Source of the DNA: CAYGZA01 sp964354135
GTDB taxonomy: Bacteria; Planctomycetota; Planctomycetia; Pirellulales; Thermoguttaceae
Assembly (NCBI GenBank): GCA_964354135.1
Contig: CAYGZA010000025.1
Coordinates: forward strand, 1 to 33,926
Direction of reading: 5' to 3'
Length of the DNA stretch: 33,926 bases
The translations under genes and the position numbers were made by a program. The notes beneath the pieces were generated by a model that saw only the letters and a program-made list of their open reading frames with translations, was not told the DNA's origin and did not search any database. This document shows, piece after piece, positions 32,204 through 33,926 of the stretch; position 1 is the stretch's first letter; the number at the start of each line of letters is the position of its first letter.

Positions 32204-32235
32204 GCGTGGAAAGGCAGGCAAGATGCCTGCCCCGC
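32180..32235. repeat. REP-like double-hairpin repeat at the glycosyltransferase 3' end
   Basis: Two adjacent hairpins: AGGCT-TCC-AGCCT (32187-32199) and GGCAGGCA-AGA-TGCCTGCC (32213-32231, eight base pairs). The phrase 'gcacaggcttccagcct ... aggcaagatgcct' resembles a dispersed repeat I associate with planctomycete genomes. It sits between two convergent genes and could stop transcription from both sides. Confidence 0.55.
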
Positions 32236-32248
32236 GTTGTCGGCCGCC

Positions 32249-32743
32249 TCATTCCGCCGCTGCCGCGACGGGCTCCTCCTCGCGGTCCCCTTCTTCTCGT
32301 TCTTCCCGTTCCGGCCCCGCTTGAGCCTCGTACCGCTGCACCCGGGCAACGATCGCGTTGAACTCCTGGGCCACTTCCAGCCAGAAGTCGCCTTCGCGGA
32401 AAGTGATCGGCTTCACATGTTCCCCTCGGGCAAGGGCCCGCAACGAGTGACGCAGCCGGTACATCGGGCCGGAAAAACGGTTGCTTACGCGGAGCATGTC
32501 GAGCACCACGATCGGGAGCAAGATGAGGGACGCGATCACGGCAGGCCCGTACTGGAACCACATGGCGTCGAAGTGCGTGTAGAAAGGCCGTGCGGGTCCC
32601 GTGATGATCCTCCAGCACAGCAACATCAGCGTCATCGTGACGATGTAGACGAACCAGTAGAGGATGACCCGGAACACCAAAGCCCCTTGGACCTTGGAAT
32701 CCACATAGAGCTTCTTCCGCGGGTGTCTGTTTGGCGATGTCAT
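32249..32743 (-). CDS. Membrane protein with HAMP-like domain
   Basis: This 164-residue protein has two transmembrane helices (ALVFRVILYWFVYIVTMTLMLL and AVIASLILLPIVVLDML). A HAMP-like cytoplasmic segment follows (SNRFSGPMYRLRHSLRALARGE, then GDFWLEVAQEFNAIVARV) and an acidic Glu-rich tail. HAMP domains relay signals across the membrane, but no output domain follows here, so a partner protein is expected (inference). GGAGGTG lies nine bases before the ATG. Confidence 0.75.
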   Translation of the reverse strand: MTSPNRHPRKKLYVDSKVQGALVFRVILYWFVYIVTMTLMLLCWRIITGPARPFYTHFDAMWFQYGPAVIASLILLPIVVLDMLRVSNRFSGPMYRLRHSLRALARGEHVKPITFREGDFWLEVAQEFNAIVARVQRYEAQAGPEREEREEGDREEEPVAAAAE

Positions 32744-33096
32744 GGGACCTACACCTCCGGGCTGGAAGGACGGACGCTGCGCAATCGTGGGGAGGAACGG
32801 GGCGACCCGTTTACCCCATGTAAGAGCGTAGCTTATGCTCGGCCGCTCTTCGGGCCGGTGGAGGACGGTCCCCCGGCGCGGCCGCTCGAAGCTGCAAATG
32901 CCGCCGCCCGACGGTAGCGCGCGGACGGAACGGAGCGAATCTGGCGATTGTGCCGGTTGTAGCTACGTCGCGTTGCGTGATTCGGGGAGGGCGGGGCCCC
33001 TGCCGAGCCTGGCAGAAAACGCGAGTCCGGCGATCAAAGGTGCGGCTCGGCAGGGGCCTCGCCCTCCCGGAATGAAGAAACCTCGTATCGACGGGG
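32744..33096. other. Non-coding stretch holding a large inverted repeat
   Basis: About 350 bases contain no credible gene on either strand. The left part is presumably the promoter region of the HAMP-like gene. The right part holds the inverted repeat described separately. Confidence 0.6.
32971..33068. repeat. Long GC-rich inverted repeat (dispersed repeat family)
   Basis: Two 25-base arms, 32985-33009 and 33044-33068, are reverse complements with one mismatch and flank a 34-base spacer. The left arm is preceded by CGTTGCGTGATTC. The same unit recurs at 33883-33921, so this is a dispersed repeat, not just a terminator. Confidence 0.75.
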
Positions 33097-33840
33097 TCAC
33101 TTCAGTGCAATGGTCCGGGCCAGCGGATGGAGCACGTGCTCGATCACGAGATTATCGAGCGTCTCGCGGCACACTTCGGCCAGCCTGTCCAGGGTCTCGG
33201 CAAACGTGCGGTCGGGCGAGAGGCTGCCGTATTGCCGCGCCGTCACGTAAACGCTGAGCTGGTCTTCGGGATAATCTCCGGTGCGGACCTGGTAGGCGTT
33301 CGTGCGGGTCTCCACGCTCACCCGGCACTGGAGCCGGCATTCTTCGTCCAGGGCGATCGTCAGCGACGGCTCCTGGTTGATCACGGTTGCCCCGGGGACT
33401 TCGAGCATCCGCTCCATGGCCGGGTTGACGCCCAGGGCCTCGGCGACCAACTGGTTGTGGTTCCCGCGGTAGGTGAAATCGAAGCCGAACAGGAGGTCGA
33501 GGGCCTCGCAATCCAGCGGACTGACGGACAGGGTATAGGGGGCCAGCTCGAGGACCAGGCGGTGCTGGTTCATCGCTCCCTCGACGGTCTCCGGGTTGAC
33601 CTGCCCGGAGCACATCCGGCGGGATTCGATCGTACACCAGCGGTAGGAGCCCTTGTCCTTGTCCTCTTCGAGCACGAAATCGCCGCGCTCGCGGCAATAG
33701 AAGTTCCGCATCGTGGGGTAGGTCTTCTGGACGCGCTCGAAAAAGTGGAGGATCGTCTCGCGGTTGGTCGGAAGCTCCATCTCCGTGCTCAGGTTCATGT
33801 TGACGTAGAAGTCGTCGCACAAAGAGCTATAGGGGTTCAT
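33097..33840 (-). CDS. Conserved hypothetical protein (planctomycete type)
   Basis: This 247-residue soluble protein starts MNPYSSLCDDFYVNMNL and contains ETILHFFERVQKTYPTMRNF, FVLEEDKDKGSYRW, LDLLFGFDFTYRGNHNQLV and a C-terminal helical part. I recall similar proteins from other planctomycete genomes, with no assigned function. It has no signal peptide, membrane helix or recognised catalytic motif. AAGGAA lies nine bases upstream of the ATG. Repeat units of one family flank it on both sides. Confidence 0.75.
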   Translation of the reverse strand: MNPYSSLCDDFYVNMNLSTEMELPTNRETILHFFERVQKTYPTMRNFYCRERGDFVLEEDKDKGSYRWCTIESRRMCSGQVNPETVEGAMNQHRLVLELAPYTLSVSPLDCEALDLLFGFDFTYRGNHNQLVAEALGVNPAMERMLEVPGATVINQEPSLTIALDEECRLQCRVSVETRTNAYQVRTGDYPEDQLSVYVTARQYGSLSPDRTFAETLDRLAEVCRETLDNLVIEHVLHPLARTIALK

Positions 33841-33882
33841 CCAAGGGATTCCTTCTGGCTCGACCTGTCCGAGACTAAATGA

Positions 33883-33921
33883 CGTTGCGTGATTCCGGGA
33901 GGGCGAGGCTCCTGCCGAGCC
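33883..33921. repeat. Second copy of the dispersed GC-rich repeat unit
   Basis: These 39 bases match 32971-33009 at 36 positions, including the shared CGTTGCGTGATTC lead. The matching second arm, if any, would lie beyond the window end. Confidence 0.7.
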
Positions 33922-33926
33922 ACGCT

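Noticed and set aside
1..33926. CRISPR array or tRNA genes
   Set aside because: No regularly spaced repeat array was seen, and the only tRNA-like structure is the end of the tmRNA.

Overview
The window looks like chromosomal DNA of a member of the Planctomycetota. The evidence is the high GC, frequent GTG/TTG starts, a Tat-type aldo/keto reductase, BamB-like PQQ-repeat and MuiA/DUF4139 secreted proteins, a 247-residue protein of a type I associate with planctomycetes, and GC-rich dispersed inverted repeats. The genus cannot be fixed from the sequence.

The window has two parts that meet at a tmRNA gene (ssrA, minus strand, 24190-24553). Everything to its left (1 to about 24.19 kb) reads as the right end of an integrated genomic island. 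A tyrosine-recombinase-like integrase (22229-23986) lies directly beside the tmRNA 3' end, with paired direct repeats between the two. The island carries single-gene or short-operon cargo in both orientations and no phage structural genes; its left end is outside the window. The cargo leans towards stress defence and macromolecule repair: a rubredoxin-FMN glutamate synthase-rubrerythrin fusion, a small Cys-rich protein, TspO, UvsE UV endonuclease, a secreted serpin, several methyltransferases and HAD hydrolases, DinB-like and GNAT proteins, a GIY-YIG nuclease and a HEAT-repeat protein.

The most notable cargo is a six-gene plus-strand operon at 13658-17516. It encodes two different COG3541-type nucleotidyltransferases, a small protein that may have an ADP-ribosyltransferase-like fold, a P-loop polynucleotide-kinase-like protein, a Thg1-like 3'-5' polymerase and a GNAT acetyltransferase. 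I read it as an RNA (probably tRNA) end-repair system. A 101-bp non-autonomous transposon-like element (22083-22183) with perfect 17-bp inverted ends and a TTAG target duplication lies between the integrase and the next gene. One methyltransferase gene (10042-10707) is interrupted by an in-frame amber codon.

To the right of ssrA (24.55-33.93 kb) the DNA looks like host backbone: an endonuclease III-like glycosylase, a minus-strand cluster of a TPR/calcium-binding-module protein plus three tandem paralogous small membrane proteins and a fourth unrelated one, a MuiA-like protein, an anti-sigma zinc-finger protein, a GT4 glycosyltransferase, a HAMP-like membrane protein and a conserved hypothetical protein. 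REP-like inverted repeats lie among the last three genes.
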